Counted from the first letter of the stretch, positions 26,902 to 35,344 are shown. The stretch: DNA of 64,000 nucleotides from Neobacillus niacini (GCF_030817595.1 NZ_JAUSZN010000001.1:628001-692000); one strand, 5' to 3'. Notes: generated by a model not told the origin, from the letters alone. Program-made: numbers and translations.

Positions 26902-26949
26902 AATTTGTCGAACCAAGGGATAGTTAACTATTTGTAATTAGACTGTTAA
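26902..26949 (-). promoter_or_regulatory. Conserved 48-bp module with a Spo0A-box-like site, upstream of the RacA-like gene
   Basis: Contains TTTGTCGAA (0A-box consensus core TGNCGAA) plus a block matching 30830-30877 at most positions. Read on the minus strand, the box lies 17-18 nt upstream of TATAAT (extended by TGG) that faces the gene starting at 26815. The position overlaps the expected -35 region, as at known Spo0A-activated promoters. Confidence 0.6.
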
Positions 26950-26995
26950 ATAGTTGAAACATCTAATCAAAAAAGATCTATTTAATCTTATTTTT

Positions 26996-27011
26996 CGTGA
27001 TGTATATCACA
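26996..27011 (+). promoter_or_regulatory. CRP/FNR-type site centred at -41.5
   Basis: The dyad GTGA-TGTATA-TCAC at 26997-27010 fits the CRP/FNR half-site spacing (TGTGA-N6-TCACA). TAAAAT at 27033-27038 would be the -10, placing the start near 27045 and the dyad centre about 41.5 bp upstream, the usual FNR activation position. The downstream gene is the 56-aa ORF at 27071. Confidence 0.55.
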
Positions 27012-27070
27012 TCAGATGGTGGGAAAATCCCTTAAAATAACATTAAGAAGATAACAAAGGGGGAAATGAC

Positions 27071-27241
27071 ATGTTTCTAACTTGGTTGATTTGTATTAGT
27101 TATTTTATTGGTTCTTATTATATTTGCGTTGTTATTTTTGATCGACTTAAGGAGAAAGATCAAGCTGACTTAGCTCAATTAGAATCTCAATTTAAAAACA
27201 TTTCCGTAAATCCTACAAAATCTATGAAACAAGCAGTTTAA
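27071..27241 (+). CDS. 56-aa small membrane protein
   Basis: A short ORF below normal size cut-offs, supported by an AAAGGGGG ribosome site 7 nt upstream, an own terminator 31 nt downstream and the CRP/FNR-like promoter. It encodes one membrane helix (about 3-24, LTWLICISYFIGSYYICVVI) and a charged cytoplasmic tail (DRLKEKDQADLAQLESQ). The family is not recognised. Small single-span proteins of this kind often modulate membrane complexes; the promoter suggests expression at low oxygen. Confidence 0.65.
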   Translation: MFLTWLICISYFIGSYYICVVIFDRLKEKDQADLAQLESQFKNISVNPTKSMKQAV

Positions 27242-27272
27242 TTAAAAAAAATAAAACCTTGTTAAATATGAC

Positions 27273-27308
27273 AGCCAAAAGGCGTACTCAGGTGCCTTTT
27301 GGCTTTTA
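27273..27308 (+). terminator. Terminator after the 56-aa ORF
   Basis: Stem AGCCAAAAGGC/GCCTTTTGGCT, then TTTTAAT. Confidence 0.85.
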
Positions 27309-27405
27309 ATTATGAGAATTTGTAAACGTTTTTACTATAACTAACGTATTAACTTGTAGTTGTGCTATTATTAATGTTGAAATTCGAGAGTGGAGAGGAT
27401 ATCCA

Positions 27406-30400
27406 TTGAAAATTAATACATTAATTGCCAACAATATCAACAAATTAGATGCCTCCATACCAGTAGACCAATCACTAGGAATTGCGGGATTGTCTGGTTC
27501 AGGTAAAACCACATTCTGTCAAACCATCGGTGAAGAATCCAAGAAGCGTCTTGTTTCCCTGTTACCAAAGGCTGAATATCAGTATCTTTTTTCCAATATC
27601 ATGGAAACAAATTTCAGTGCAATTAAAATGGAAGACATGCCGTTGGTCCTTTTTCTCGGAAAATCATCGATATCATCCAATCCACGTTCGACCATTGGAA
27701 CGCATACAGGAGTCTTTAGAGAGATAAGGGAATGCTTTGCGGATAAACATCATCTTTCCCCAGAGGTTTTTTCCTTTAATAATGCATTAGGCTGGTGTCC
27801 AGATTGTAAAGGTCGCGGGACCACCAAAAATGTTGAATGTCCAAAGTGTAAAGGCAGGCGCTATAGCCAGGAAGTTGAGCAGTACAAGCTTGAATTATTT
27901 GGTCAGCCACATAGTATTTCCGATTCAAACAACTTAAGCATTGAAGCTATATATTCTCTAGCAGAAGAATTACATATCAGTGAAGGTAAGCTACATATAC
28001 TTCAAAACATTATCAATATGAATATCGGTTACTTAACCTTGAACCGAATCATGGGGACCTTATCTGGGGGAGAATTAACTCGGCTTTACCTAGCAGAATT
28101 CATGGCTGCAAGTGAAAATACCGTGATTATTATCGATGAAATTTCCGTAGGTCTTGATCATCAAACACTACTGAAAATTTTAGAACAGATTCGAAAGTTA
28201 GGCTTTAAAAATCAAATTTGGCTCATCGATCATTCAGACACCGTACTCGATGCAACGGACGATCAATTGTTCTTTGGACCTGGAAGCGGGAAATATGGTG
28301 GTAAACTTGTCGACGAATCACCACGCCCAAAGCCAGTCATTTGGGAACGAAATCCTGCACCTCCAACAGAATACTATCAATTTCGGGACCTATACTGCCG
28401 TAATATACAAATGGCTGAGATTGAAATTCCTAAAAATAGACTTGTCACTTTTACAGGTGAGTCTGGCAGCGGTAAATCCACGTTGGTTAATGAGTGTATC
28501 GCTAAAGATTTTTTGAAGCGTTATCCAAAAGACAAGCTGGTGATCGTTGGGCAGGATCGAAACCAATCAATCACCAGTCGCTCTACGGTCGCTACTTTTC
28601 TTGATATAAAAAGAAAACTCACCAAATATACTGATGACATTGATGATATTTTTCAGCGTTCGATTGAAGATATTATTGAAGAACTACCAAATGAAGACAT
28701 CGCACATAAACGTTTGAGTTTATTGATTAAACTTGGCCTCGGTTATTTGACGTTAGAACGAAAGACCCAAACTTTATCAACGGGTGAGTTTCAGTGTGTT
28801 CATTTAGTATCTGAGCTGTTTGCTAATACAAGGAACCCTCATACGCTGTTTATTTTTGACGAACCTTCAAAAGGGTTGTCACAAAATATCTTAAATCAAT
28901 TTATTGATAGTGTTAGAGTCATTCTTCAAGACGAGTCTGTCTCCATCATCATGATTGAACACAATGCCTATATGCTTGAAAGCTCAGATTATATCGTTGA
29001 TTTTGGTAAAAGACAGATTGAACCTGTCACACATTTAGATGTTCTAAGTCATGAAGATTATGTTCGTCATAATAAGCGTGAAGATAACGATACGCCCATT
29101 CAAATTTCTTCAACGCTTGGGTTGCAAAGTGGCATTCGCTATCAACAAGAAAATCAAATCGCCTATTTTAAAAATGCTGAAAACATCTATAAAGGCGGCA
29201 TTTTAAAAAGCTTGTCATCTATGGCTCGTTTGATCTATGGGGAATACGAATCTGAAACAATCGCACCTGTTATCGCCATTGATCTAGAACGACATTTGTA
29301 TAGTCAATATAGTTTTCTCTATGAAATTGGCGGTCTGATTAATCATATTGTGGCGTCTCATCAGACAAATAAAGATACACGAAGCTTCGATTTCTATCTG
29401 CAAGACAATCACTGTCCATGCTGCTCAGGCCGGCGTGTCATTGAAAAGTTCGATTTCGATGTGGTCGTACAAGACAAAACCGTACCATTTTGGGATGGGC
29501 TTTTATATCCCGATGTGATGGAGGTATTAAAATGGTACCAATATCCAAAATTGCAATTCCTTTTTGATGAGATCAAGAATGAACTTGGTCAAGATATTAG
29601 TAAAAGCTACAATGAGATGACAGAAGCAGAAAAGCATACCTTTTTATATGGGTATTGGGAAAAGTCATTTTACGATAAAGCAGGTAAGGCACAGAGAACA
29701 TGGGAAGGCTTTAATATGATCCTGGGGCGTTATATGTTCATTTCGAAATCGATTATTAAAGAGCAAATGAAAGAATCAAAAGAAATGATCACTTGTCCGG
29801 TCTGCAAAGGAACCGTGTTAAACCACCATAAAAAACTTCATTTTGGTGATCGTGATATTCGAGAGATTATCCAAATGCCACTTGATCAGGTCATCGAAAC
29901 AGTAGGCAACTTACCGGAACTTGAAAAACTAAAAAGTATTGTAGGCGGCGATATGGTACTCACAGAAGATGTATCCTTATTGCCCCGGGAAACACAGGTA
30001 AGTTTGAAGATGTTTGAACTTGAACTCACAAGCTTTGTTGGCTATGAAGTGGTGTTGCAAAATGCCTTACCATTTTGGGGCAATATAAAAGGCAATATCG
30101 AAAACATAAGCAGTAAAAATCTAGTGACTATCTGTGATTTTGACAATATTACTGAAACAAGAGAAGCGATTATTGATAAATATTTTACCAATGGAAAATA
30201 CAAAAAACTAACGTATGTTTATGAAGTTTTCGCCTACAAGAAAATTGTTACCTTAATTAATAAGATAAAAGCGGCTCATCCATGTCCTTTCTGTAATGGG
30301 AAAAAGGTTATTTCAGAAGATAACCTCCATGAAGGCGTACATAAATTATCGGTACCATGTGTGAGTTGTCATGCGAGCGGCATTAACGATGAAGGGCGGA

Positions 30401-30570
30401 AGGAAATGGTCGAGGGCATTGAGGTACAAACATGGCTTACTGGTAAAGTAAGTGATGTTGTGTCAGGAAGCCTAGTTACTGAGGCTGTGGCAGATATCCC
30501 TATTTTTAATCGTATTCGTGAGTTGAATAAACCAGATATGATGGCAGTTTATCAAGTGCTTGAGCAGTAG
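27406..30570 (+). CDS. UvrA-like ABC ATPase with a long C-terminal zinc-module extension
   Basis: A 1054-aa UvrA-family protein, clearly not the canonical UvrA. First ABC half: Walker A GLSGSGKTTF (28-37), a zinc module CPDC...CPKC (131-148), signature LSGGELTRL (219-227), Walker B IIIDE (241-245). Second half: Walker A GESGSGKSTL (351-360), altered signature LSTGEFQ (457-463), Walker B LFIFDEPS (481-488), but no zinc finger. Residues about 570-1054 are extra, with CxxC pairs at 670/673, 797/800, 960/963 and 985/988 and a signature-like LPRETQVSLKM at 859. The UvrB-binding region is absent. It starts at TTG behind GGAGAGGA, is monocistronic and ends at a terminator. The role is unknown; DNA handling is the family expectation. 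Confidence 0.85.
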   Translation: MKINTLIANNINKLDASIPVDQSLGIAGLSGSGKTTFCQTIGEESKKRLVSLLPKAEYQYLFSNIMETNFSAIKMEDMPLVLFLGKSSISSNPRSTIGTHTGVFREIRECFADKHHLSPEVFSFNNALGWCPDCKGRGTTKNVECPKCKGRRYSQEVEQYKLELFGQPHSISDSNNLSIEAIYSLAEELHISEGKLHILQNIINMNIGYLTLNRIMGTLSGGELTRLYLAEFMAASENTVIIIDEISVGLDHQTLLKILEQIRKLGFKNQIWLIDHSDTVLDATDDQLFFGPGSGKYGGKLVDESPRPKPVIWERNPAPPTEYYQFRDLYCRNIQMAEIEIPKNRLVTFTGESGSGKSTLVNECIAKDFLKRYPKDKLVIVGQDRNQSITSRSTVATFLDIKRKLTKYTDDIDDIFQRSIEDIIEELPNEDIAHKRLSLLIKLGLGYLTLERKTQTLSTGEFQCVHLVSELFANTRNPHTLFIFDEPSKGLSQNILNQFIDSVRVILQDESVSIIMIEHNAYMLESSDYIVDFGKRQIEPVTHLDVLSHEDYVRHNKREDNDTPIQISSTLGLQSGIRYQQENQIAYFKNAENIYKGGILKSLSSMARLIYGEYESETIAPVIAIDLERHLYSQYSFLYEIGGLINHIVASHQTNKDTRSFDFYLQDNHCPCCSGRRVIEKFDFDVVVQDKTVPFWDGLLYPDVMEVLKWYQYPKLQFLFDEIKNELGQDISKSYNEMTEAEKHTFLYGYWEKSFYDKAGKAQRTWEGFNMILGRYMFISKSIIKEQMKESKEMITCPVCKGTVLNHHKKLHFGDRDIREIIQMPLDQVIETVGNLPELEKLKSIVGGDMVLTEDVSLLPRETQVSLKMFELELTSFVGYEVVLQNALPFWGNIKGNIENISSKNLVTICDFDNITETREAIIDKYFTNGKYKKLTYVYEVFAYKKIVTLINKIKAAHPCPFCNGKKVISEDNLHEGVHKLSVPCVSCHASGINDEGRKEMVEGIEVQTWLTGKVSDVVSGSLVTEAVADIPIFNRIRELNKPDMMAVYQVLEQ

Positions 30571-30588
30571 TTAAACAATGCTAAGGAG

Positions 30589-30629
30589 AACTCATTTGCA
30601 ATTGATCATTGCAAATGAGTTTTTTTAAT
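30589..30629 (+). terminator. Terminator after the UvrA-like gene
   Basis: Perfect 14-bp stem AACTCATTTGCAAT/ATTGCAAATGAGTT with a 5-nt loop and T7. Confidence 0.92.
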
Positions 30630-30672
30630 GTTCTAGTTTACAAAGGAAAGCAGGTGTTTGTAAAATTTCAAT

Positions 30673-30768
30673 TTATTTTAGAAAAAGATCAAACCCGATT
30701 GTAATCAACCAGCCAACAGCAAGAGTAACGGTGACATATGTACCCAGGTAAAGCAATATTTCCGCCAT
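30673..30768 (-). CDS. 31-aa small membrane protein
   Basis: A tiny ORF supported by an AGGAGG site 4 nt before the ATG at 30768 and by an upstream promoter (extended -10 TGTTATGAT, 30807-30812) with a Spo0A-box-like site. It encodes one membrane helix (residues about 4-29, YLGTYVTVTLAVGWLITIGF) with Glu3 and Lys31 near the ends. The length and form resemble small subunits of membrane complexes, but no family is recognised. Its control region is shared with the RacA-like gene. Confidence 0.6.
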   Translation of the reverse strand: MAEILLYLGTYVTVTLAVGWLITIGFDLFLK

Positions 30769-30829
30769 GTTTCCTCCTATTCTTCCTTCTTCTAAGATAT
30801 AAAGCCATCATAACAGGGGACTTTTTCAA

Positions 30830-30877
30830 AATTTGTCGAACCAAAGGATATTAACCAATTTGTAACCAGACTGTTAA
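30830..30877 (-). promoter_or_regulatory. Conserved 48-bp module with a Spo0A-box-like site, upstream of the 31-aa ORF
   Basis: Matches 26902-26949: TTTGTCGAACCAA, GGATA, TTAAC, TTTGTAA and AGACTGTTAA recur in the same order. On the minus strand the box lies 18 nt upstream of the extended -10 of the 31-aa gene. It is also about 300 nt upstream of ftsZ, on the other strand. Confidence 0.6.
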
Positions 30878-31175
30878 CTGCCTTTAACATTAGAAATACC
30901 CTCAAAACAAACAGGACCTTACTCCCCCAAAAAGGAAAAATATGACTGCTTTTCACCTTAAAGAAGGGTGTGCTTTTTCCCATATCACCTCTCGAAATAA
31001 TAGGTAACCCTTAACTAGACAATAAATTTAATGTTCCGTAGACTAAAAACTATATTATTTTTCTAGTAATTTACTTAGGGGTAAAAAGTAACTCTACTTA
31101 ATCGAATAATAGAATGACTACCGAATAATAGCGAATAGTGTAATAGTAGGATTTCATGTAACGGGAGGAATAACC

Positions 31176-32342
31176 ATGTTAGAATTTGATACAAGTATGG
31201 ACCAATTAGCCACAATTAAAGTAATCGGTGTAGGCGGCGGGGGTAATAATGCCGTAAACCGAATGATTGAGGATGGAGTTGTTGGGGTAGAATTTATCGC
31301 CGTTAATACGGATGCACAAGCAATAAAGCAATCGAGTGCAGCCATTAAAATGCAAATCGGGTCCAATTTAACCAGAGGTTTAGGAGCCGGGGCTAATCCA
31401 GAAATAGGAAGAAAAGCTGTGGAAGAAAGTAAACACCACATCGAAGAAGTGTTAAAGGGTGCCGACATGGTCTTCGTTACCGCTGGAATGGGCGGTGGGA
31501 CAGGAACAGGTGCAGCACCTGAAATTGCGAGAATTGCCCGGAAGCTTGGTGCATTAACGATTGGTGTTGTCACGCGTCCTTTCAAATTCGAAGGGCACAA
31601 GCGAGCTGTAAATGCAGAAAGTGGAATTAGTGCGATGAGGGAAGCTGTAGATACGTTAATTATTATTCCAAATGATCGCCTATTGGAGATTGTAGATAAA
31701 AAAACGCCGATGATTGAAGCTTTCAGGGAAGCGGATAATGTTCTTCGCCAGGGTGTTCAAGGGATTTCTGATTTAATTGCTGTGCCTGGTTTAATTAATC
31801 TTGATTTTGCTGACGTGAAAACAGTCATGTCCCATAAAGGTACTGCTCTCATGGGAATTGGCATTGCGGAAGGTAGAAATCGTGCAACGGAAGCTGCGGA
31901 AAAGGCATTAAATAGTCCGCTATTGGAAACCTCCATTAATGGTGCACATGGTGTGATCATGAATATTACTGGCGGTAACAATTTAAGTCTTTTTGAAGTA
32001 CAGGAAGCAGCCGAAATCGTTGCCTCTGCTTCGAATGAAGAATTGAATATGATTTTTGGATCGGTTATTAATGAAAATTTGACTGATGAGATAATTGTAA
32101 CGGTCATTGCTACAGGTTTCACTGAGAAAGAGGAAACTGAGGTACATAAGCCTTCCCAGCCAGTCATTGAGGAAACGCGACATTCCTACAGGAGGGAGCA
32201 ACGTATACAATATCAAGAACCCGAGCCCATTATCCATTTCGAAGAAGTTATAGAATATGATGAACACCGAGAAGAATCAGAGGAATCTGAGGATATTCCA
32301 GCGTTCTTGCGTAATCGAAGAAAACGAAATCGTTCCTTTTAA
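31176..32342 (+). CDS. ftsZ: FtsZ tubulin-like division protein, outside the dcw cluster
   Basis: A full-length 388-aa FtsZ. GTP-binding loop GGGTGTG is at 106-112, the catalytic T7 loop [11 protein letters not shown] is at 208-218, followed by a variable acidic linker and the C-terminal peptide [12 protein letters not shown] (from about 372) that binds FtsA/SepF/ZapA-type partners. It is very close to B. subtilis FtsZ, with differences such as [12 protein letters not shown] in place of EGRKRQLQAAGG. Neither ftsA nor murein genes are adjacent; it is monocistronic behind a good GGGAGG site. Direct repeats CGAATAATAG lie just upstream (about 31100-31135). It is probably a second copy. Confidence 0.9.
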   Translation: MLEFDTSMDQLATIKVIGVGGGGNNAVNRMIEDGVVGVEFIAVNTDAQAIKQSSAAIKMQIGSNLTRGLGAGANPEIGRKAVEESKHHIEEVLKGADMVFVTAGMGGGTGTGAAPEIARIARKLGALTIGVVTRPFKFEGHKRAVNAESGISAMREAVDTLIIIPNDRLLEIVDKKTPMIEAFREADNVLRQGVQGISDLIAVPGLINLDFADVKTVMSHKGTALMGIGIAEGRNRATEAAEKALNSPLLETSINGAHGVIMNITGGNNLSLFEVQEAAEIVASASNEELNMIFGSVINENLTDEIIVTVIATGFTEKEETEVHKPSQPVIEETRHSYRREQRIQYQEPEPIIHFEEVIEYDEHREESEESEDIPAFLRNRRKRNRSF

Positions 32343-32461
32343 GACTACTTATTACGAGCTGTAATTCGAATCGTACGGTAGATTGTTAGGGAAGGATTAG
32401 GTACATTCATTGTTCAAAAGGAATAGGATAACGGGATAATTCTTTGAAAGGAATGTGCAAA

Positions 32462-33052
32462 ATGAACTATGTTCCTTATATGTATCCCTATCCTTATCAA
32501 AATCCTTATTATGTAAACGTTCCAATAGATCACTATGGAAGACAGACTATGAATTGGGATTATACTGATGAGTTTGTATATTCAAATCCAAATCCATATC
32601 GACATTGGCACCCTGTTATAGATGTAAGAACCATTCAATTGAAGGATTATGGAAAAGAGCCATATGTGGTTAATATCAACGAGGCTTCTAAGCAAAATAG
32701 TACATTTCGTACTGCATTATGGACCGGAAATCATCTGCAAGTTACTTTAATGAGTATCGGCGTTGGGGAAGATATTGGTTTAGAGGTGCATCCCGATATT
32801 GATCAATTCTTACGGATTGAGGACGGTGATGGAATCGTCCAAATGGGCAATTCCAAAGATAATTTATCTTTTCAAGCGCAAGTTTCTGATGATTTTGCCA
32901 TCATGGTACCTGCTGGTAAATGGCACAATGTAACCAATACAGGGAATAAACCACTTAAACTTTATTCCATTTACGCACCGCCTCAGCATCCTTTTGGAAC
33001 TGTTCATAAAACAAAAGCAGAGGCCATGGCTGCAGAAGAAAACCATGCATAA
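32462..33052 (+). CDS. Cupin-domain protein with a Tyr/Pro-rich N-terminus
   Basis: A 196-aa protein. The first 30 residues are rich in Tyr and Pro (NYVPYMYPYPYQNPYYVNVP), a style common in spore-coat proteins, followed by a cupin barrel (about 60-175). The metal-site pattern HPDIDQFLRIEDG and the second motif PAGKWHNVTNTG are visible. Related cupins are annotated as mannose-6-phosphate isomerase-like. The start at ATG 32462 lies 9 nt after AAAGGA; in-frame TTG 32444 is less likely. It may be a spore-associated protein, which is inferred. Confidence 0.82.
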   Translation: MNYVPYMYPYPYQNPYYVNVPIDHYGRQTMNWDYTDEFVYSNPNPYRHWHPVIDVRTIQLKDYGKEPYVVNINEASKQNSTFRTALWTGNHLQVTLMSIGVGEDIGLEVHPDIDQFLRIEDGDGIVQMGNSKDNLSFQAQVSDDFAIMVPAGKWHNVTNTGNKPLKLYSIYAPPQHPFGTVHKTKAEAMAAEENHA

Positions 33053-33067
33053 GCAACATAAAATAAT

Positions 33068-33109
33068 AAGCCCTAATAAACAGCTTTTTTGTTTATTGGG
33101 GCTTTATTA
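33068..33109 (+). terminator. Terminator after the cupin gene
   Basis: Stem AAGCCCTAATAAAC/GTTTATTGGGGCTT (one G-T pair), then TATTA. Confidence 0.8.
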
Positions 33110-33299
33110 AATTCAAATTGTTCCTATAGAGTAAGTTCGAATTTTTTTGGTCTTAAATGGTATAAATTGTAGGCTGGCAGATAAAAGATGAGGTAGCAGC
33201 ACCCCGATATAAGTTAGAAGAACTGGATAGGGGAATGTTTAACATTAGCGTTAATCATGATACATATATTCATATTAATTCCAAAGGAGATCGATATTG

Positions 33300-33926
33300 A
33301 TGGAGTTCTGGGAATCAAGCTTTATCGAAAAAGAAACGATGTGGGGATTTGAACCTTCTGACTCCGCAATTTTGACTAAGGACTTCTTTCTTCAAAAGGA
33401 CGTTAAGGACATACTGATACCAGGTATTGGATATGGTAGAAATGCGAAGGTGTTTATCGACAATGGAATTAACGTAACAGGAATTGAGATTTCAAAAACG
33501 GCAATCGAATTGGCGAGGCAGAACTGGCTTGATTTTGATATTTTCCATGGTTCGGTAACGGATATGCCTTTTGACAATAAACTTTATGACGGCATCTTTT
33601 GCTATGCACTTCTTCATTTATTGAATGCACGTGAGAGAGAGAAATTTATTAAGGATTGCTACAATCAATTAAAACCAAATGGTTATATGATTTTTACAAC
33701 TGTTTCCAAAAATGCCCCAATGTTTGGAAAGGGCAAACAATTGGATAAAGATTATTTCGAGATCATGGAAGGCGTGAAAATGTTTTTTTATGATTCTGAC
33801 TCGATAAAACGAGATTTTGAAAAATATGGGCTCGTAGAGTTTTCAGAAATGGACGAACCAAATAAGAACATGGAAAATAAACCTTCCATCAACTTTATAA
33901 TGGTGACATGCAAGAAGGAACTATAG
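33300..33926 (+). CDS. Class I SAM-dependent methyltransferase
   Basis: A 208-aa methyltransferase with a Rossmann fold: motif I ILIPGIGYGRNA (about 39-50), acidic residue at the end of strand 2 (GIEIS), and the DMPF and LLHLL region before strand 4. The fold resembles small-molecule thiol/tellurite methyltransferases of the TehB/TPMT type, but the substrate is uncertain. ATG 33300 is preferred; TTG 33297 sits closer to the AAGGAG site. It is 74 nt upstream of the epimerase gene and may be co-transcribed with it. Confidence 0.85.
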   Translation: MEFWESSFIEKETMWGFEPSDSAILTKDFFLQKDVKDILIPGIGYGRNAKVFIDNGINVTGIEISKTAIELARQNWLDFDIFHGSVTDMPFDNKLYDGIFCYALLHLLNAREREKFIKDCYNQLKPNGYMIFTTVSKNAPMFGKGKQLDKDYFEIMEGVKMFFYDSDSIKRDFEKYGLVEFSEMDEPNKNMENKPSINFIMVTCKKEL

Positions 33927-33999
33927 AGTAATCATACAATAATAATAGTTTCCATTAAAAATAGGATTGCTGGACGACGGGCCAATTGGGGGAGATAAA

Positions 34000-34899
34000 A
34001 TGAAGATTGTTATTGCCGGCGGTACGGGTTTTATCGGGAAAAAGTTAACAGACTTGCTTCAAGCAGAAGGGCATTCTGTTGTGATTTTAACAAGAGGTAA
34101 TCGTGAATCTTCCGGGAAAGTCCAATTTGTAAAGTGGCTAGAGGAAGGCGCTCAACCAGAAAAGGAAATCAGACATGCAGATGCCTTTATTAACTTAGCT
34201 GGTGTTTCCATCAACGATGGCAGATGGAGTGAGAACCATCAGAAACAAATCTATGAAAGTCGGATGACTGCAACAGACGAGTTACTAAGAATCATCTCCT
34301 TGCTACCCGACAAACCTTCAGTTCTGGTCAGTGCAAGTGCCATCGGCATTTATCCTGCCTCAATAAAAACTGTCTATACGGAATCTTCGTCGGAAAGAGC
34401 CTATGATTTCTTAGGGAAGACAGTACATGATTGGGAAAACAAAGCGAATTTAGTACAAGGACATTCTGTTCGCGCGGTCTTTATGAGATTCGGTGTCGTG
34501 CTCGGTAAAGAGGAAGGTGCACTGCCACTCATGGCACTGCCATACCGTTTATTTGTGGGCGGAAAAGTAGGTTCGGGTGGACAATGGGTATCCTGGGTTC
34601 ATGTTTTGGATGTTGTCCGCGCTATCGTATTTGCCCTTGTAAATGAAGACTTGCGAGGACCCGTCAATGTTACTTCACCATCACCAGTTCAGATGGACGA
34701 TTTTGGAAAGACTATTGCCTCGGTGTTACATCGTCCACACTGGATGCCTGTTCCTTCTTTCGCTATGAAAATGGTCCTTGGGCAAAAAAGTGCACTCGTT
34801 TTGGAGGGGCAGCATGTAGTACCGCAAAGGTTAATCGACTATGGGTTTGAATTCACGTTCCCGATACTAAAACTTGCTTTAGACGATCTGCTTACATAG
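34000..34899 (+). CDS. TIGR01777-family NAD-dependent epimerase (YfhF/SDR39U1 type)
   Basis: A 299-aa extended SDR protein: IAGGTGFIGKKL at the N-terminus, NLAGVSINDGRW and the C-terminal DUF1731-like segment (QHVVPQRLIDYGFEFTFP). This matches TIGR01777 proteins such as B. subtilis YfhF. The substrate is unknown. The ATG at 34000 follows GGGGGAGA; the open frame 11 codons longer has no ribosome site. It ends near a terminator. Confidence 0.9.
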   Translation: MKIVIAGGTGFIGKKLTDLLQAEGHSVVILTRGNRESSGKVQFVKWLEEGAQPEKEIRHADAFINLAGVSINDGRWSENHQKQIYESRMTATDELLRIISLLPDKPSVLVSASAIGIYPASIKTVYTESSSERAYDFLGKTVHDWENKANLVQGHSVRAVFMRFGVVLGKEEGALPLMALPYRLFVGGKVGSGGQWVSWVHVLDVVRAIVFALVNEDLRGPVNVTSPSPVQMDDFGKTIASVLHRPHWMPVPSFAMKMVLGQKSALVLEGQHVVPQRLIDYGFEFTFPILKLALDDLLT

Positions 34900-34968
34900 T
34901 TTAACTATTTTCGCATTGATTGTTGTTCAGATTGCAACCATGTTCACGAAATCCTCCTCTTAAATAGT

Positions 34969-35004
34969 TGTCTTTTCGTTTTTAACGAAAGACAGCTTTT
35001 TTTA
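34969..35004 (+). terminator. Terminator after the epimerase gene
   Basis: Stem TGTCTTTTCGTT/AACGAAAGACA (one bulge), then GC and T8. Confidence 0.85.
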
Positions 35005-35072
35005 TTTAAAAGGTATGCTTTAGTTTTTATTATAGAATATACGAATATACGTTCTTATTTTAAGTGGTTTTA

Positions 35073-35081
35073 TGATATACT
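35073..35081 (+). promoter_or_regulatory. Extended -10 promoter of the type I toxin
   Basis: TGATATACT (TGn plus TATACT) with a weak -35 (TCTTAT-like) 18 nt upstream. The expected transcript start is near 35088, giving a 60-nt leader. Confidence 0.5.
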
Positions 35082-35147
35082 AGAAAGGCATAGAATAGGT
35101 GTCTCAATAGTGTCGGCATGCTCCCAATGGAAAGGGGGTGCTGCTGT

Positions 35148-35231
35148 TTGACAATTTTTGAAACGTTCATGATTATGTTTGGTTTTACTAGTTTAGTCAT
35201 TGCCATTCTGACGTTTAATCAAAAAAAATAA
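35148..35231 (+). CDS. Type I toxin, holin-like membrane peptide (27 aa)
   Basis: A 27-residue peptide starting at TTG behind AAAGGGGG (9-nt spacing). Sequence style MTIFETFMIMFGFTSLVIAI and then a short tail ending in NQKK matches the 'putative holin-like toxin' (Hol_Tox) family of Bacillus type I systems: one hydrophobic helix and a lysine end. The leader segment 35098-35110 is complementary (12 of 13) to 35288-35300 in the 3' UTR, as in TxpA/BsrG-type mRNAs where 5'-3' pairing limits translation. An antisense RNA candidate overlaps the 3' end. Confidence 0.75.
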   Translation: MTIFETFMIMFGFTSLVIAILTFNQKK

Positions 35232-35232
35232 C

Positions 35233-35261
35233 CCACCCATGAGTTTGGAAGCCTCGGGTGG
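35233..35261. terminator. Hairpin ending the antisense RNA, and part of the toxin 3' UTR
   Basis: Stem CCACCC..GAG/CTC.GGGTGG with a 2-nt bulge. The T8 tract lies on the minus strand, so it mainly terminates the antisense RNA. Confidence 0.7.
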
Positions 35262-35311
35262 ATTATTTATACGCATACTAGCCGATCCTATTGAGAGACC
35301 GTCTATTGCAG

Positions 35312-35344
35312 GACCGACATGTTGCACCATGTTCGGTCTTTTTA
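35312..35344 (+). terminator. Toxin mRNA terminator
   Basis: Stem GACCGACATG/CATGTTCGGTC with a 6-nt loop and a TTTTT tail on the + strand. Confidence 0.75.

Noticed and set aside
26996..27011. Rex site
   Set aside because: The half-sites GTGA/TCAC with a 6-bp centre do not match the TTGTGAA..TTCACAA pattern; CRP/FNR fits better.
27406..30570. Canonical uvrA
   Set aside because: The UvrB-binding region and second zinc finger are missing and there is a 480-residue extension; no uvrB is adjacent.
30792..30983. 63-codon minus ORF overlapping the conserved 48-bp module
   Set aside because: It covers the promoter of the 31-aa ORF and has no ribosome site; the repeated non-coding module explains the sequence better.
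31154..31600. 148-codon minus ORF within ftsZ
   Set aside because: It overlaps a highly conserved gene on the other strand and has no ribosome site.
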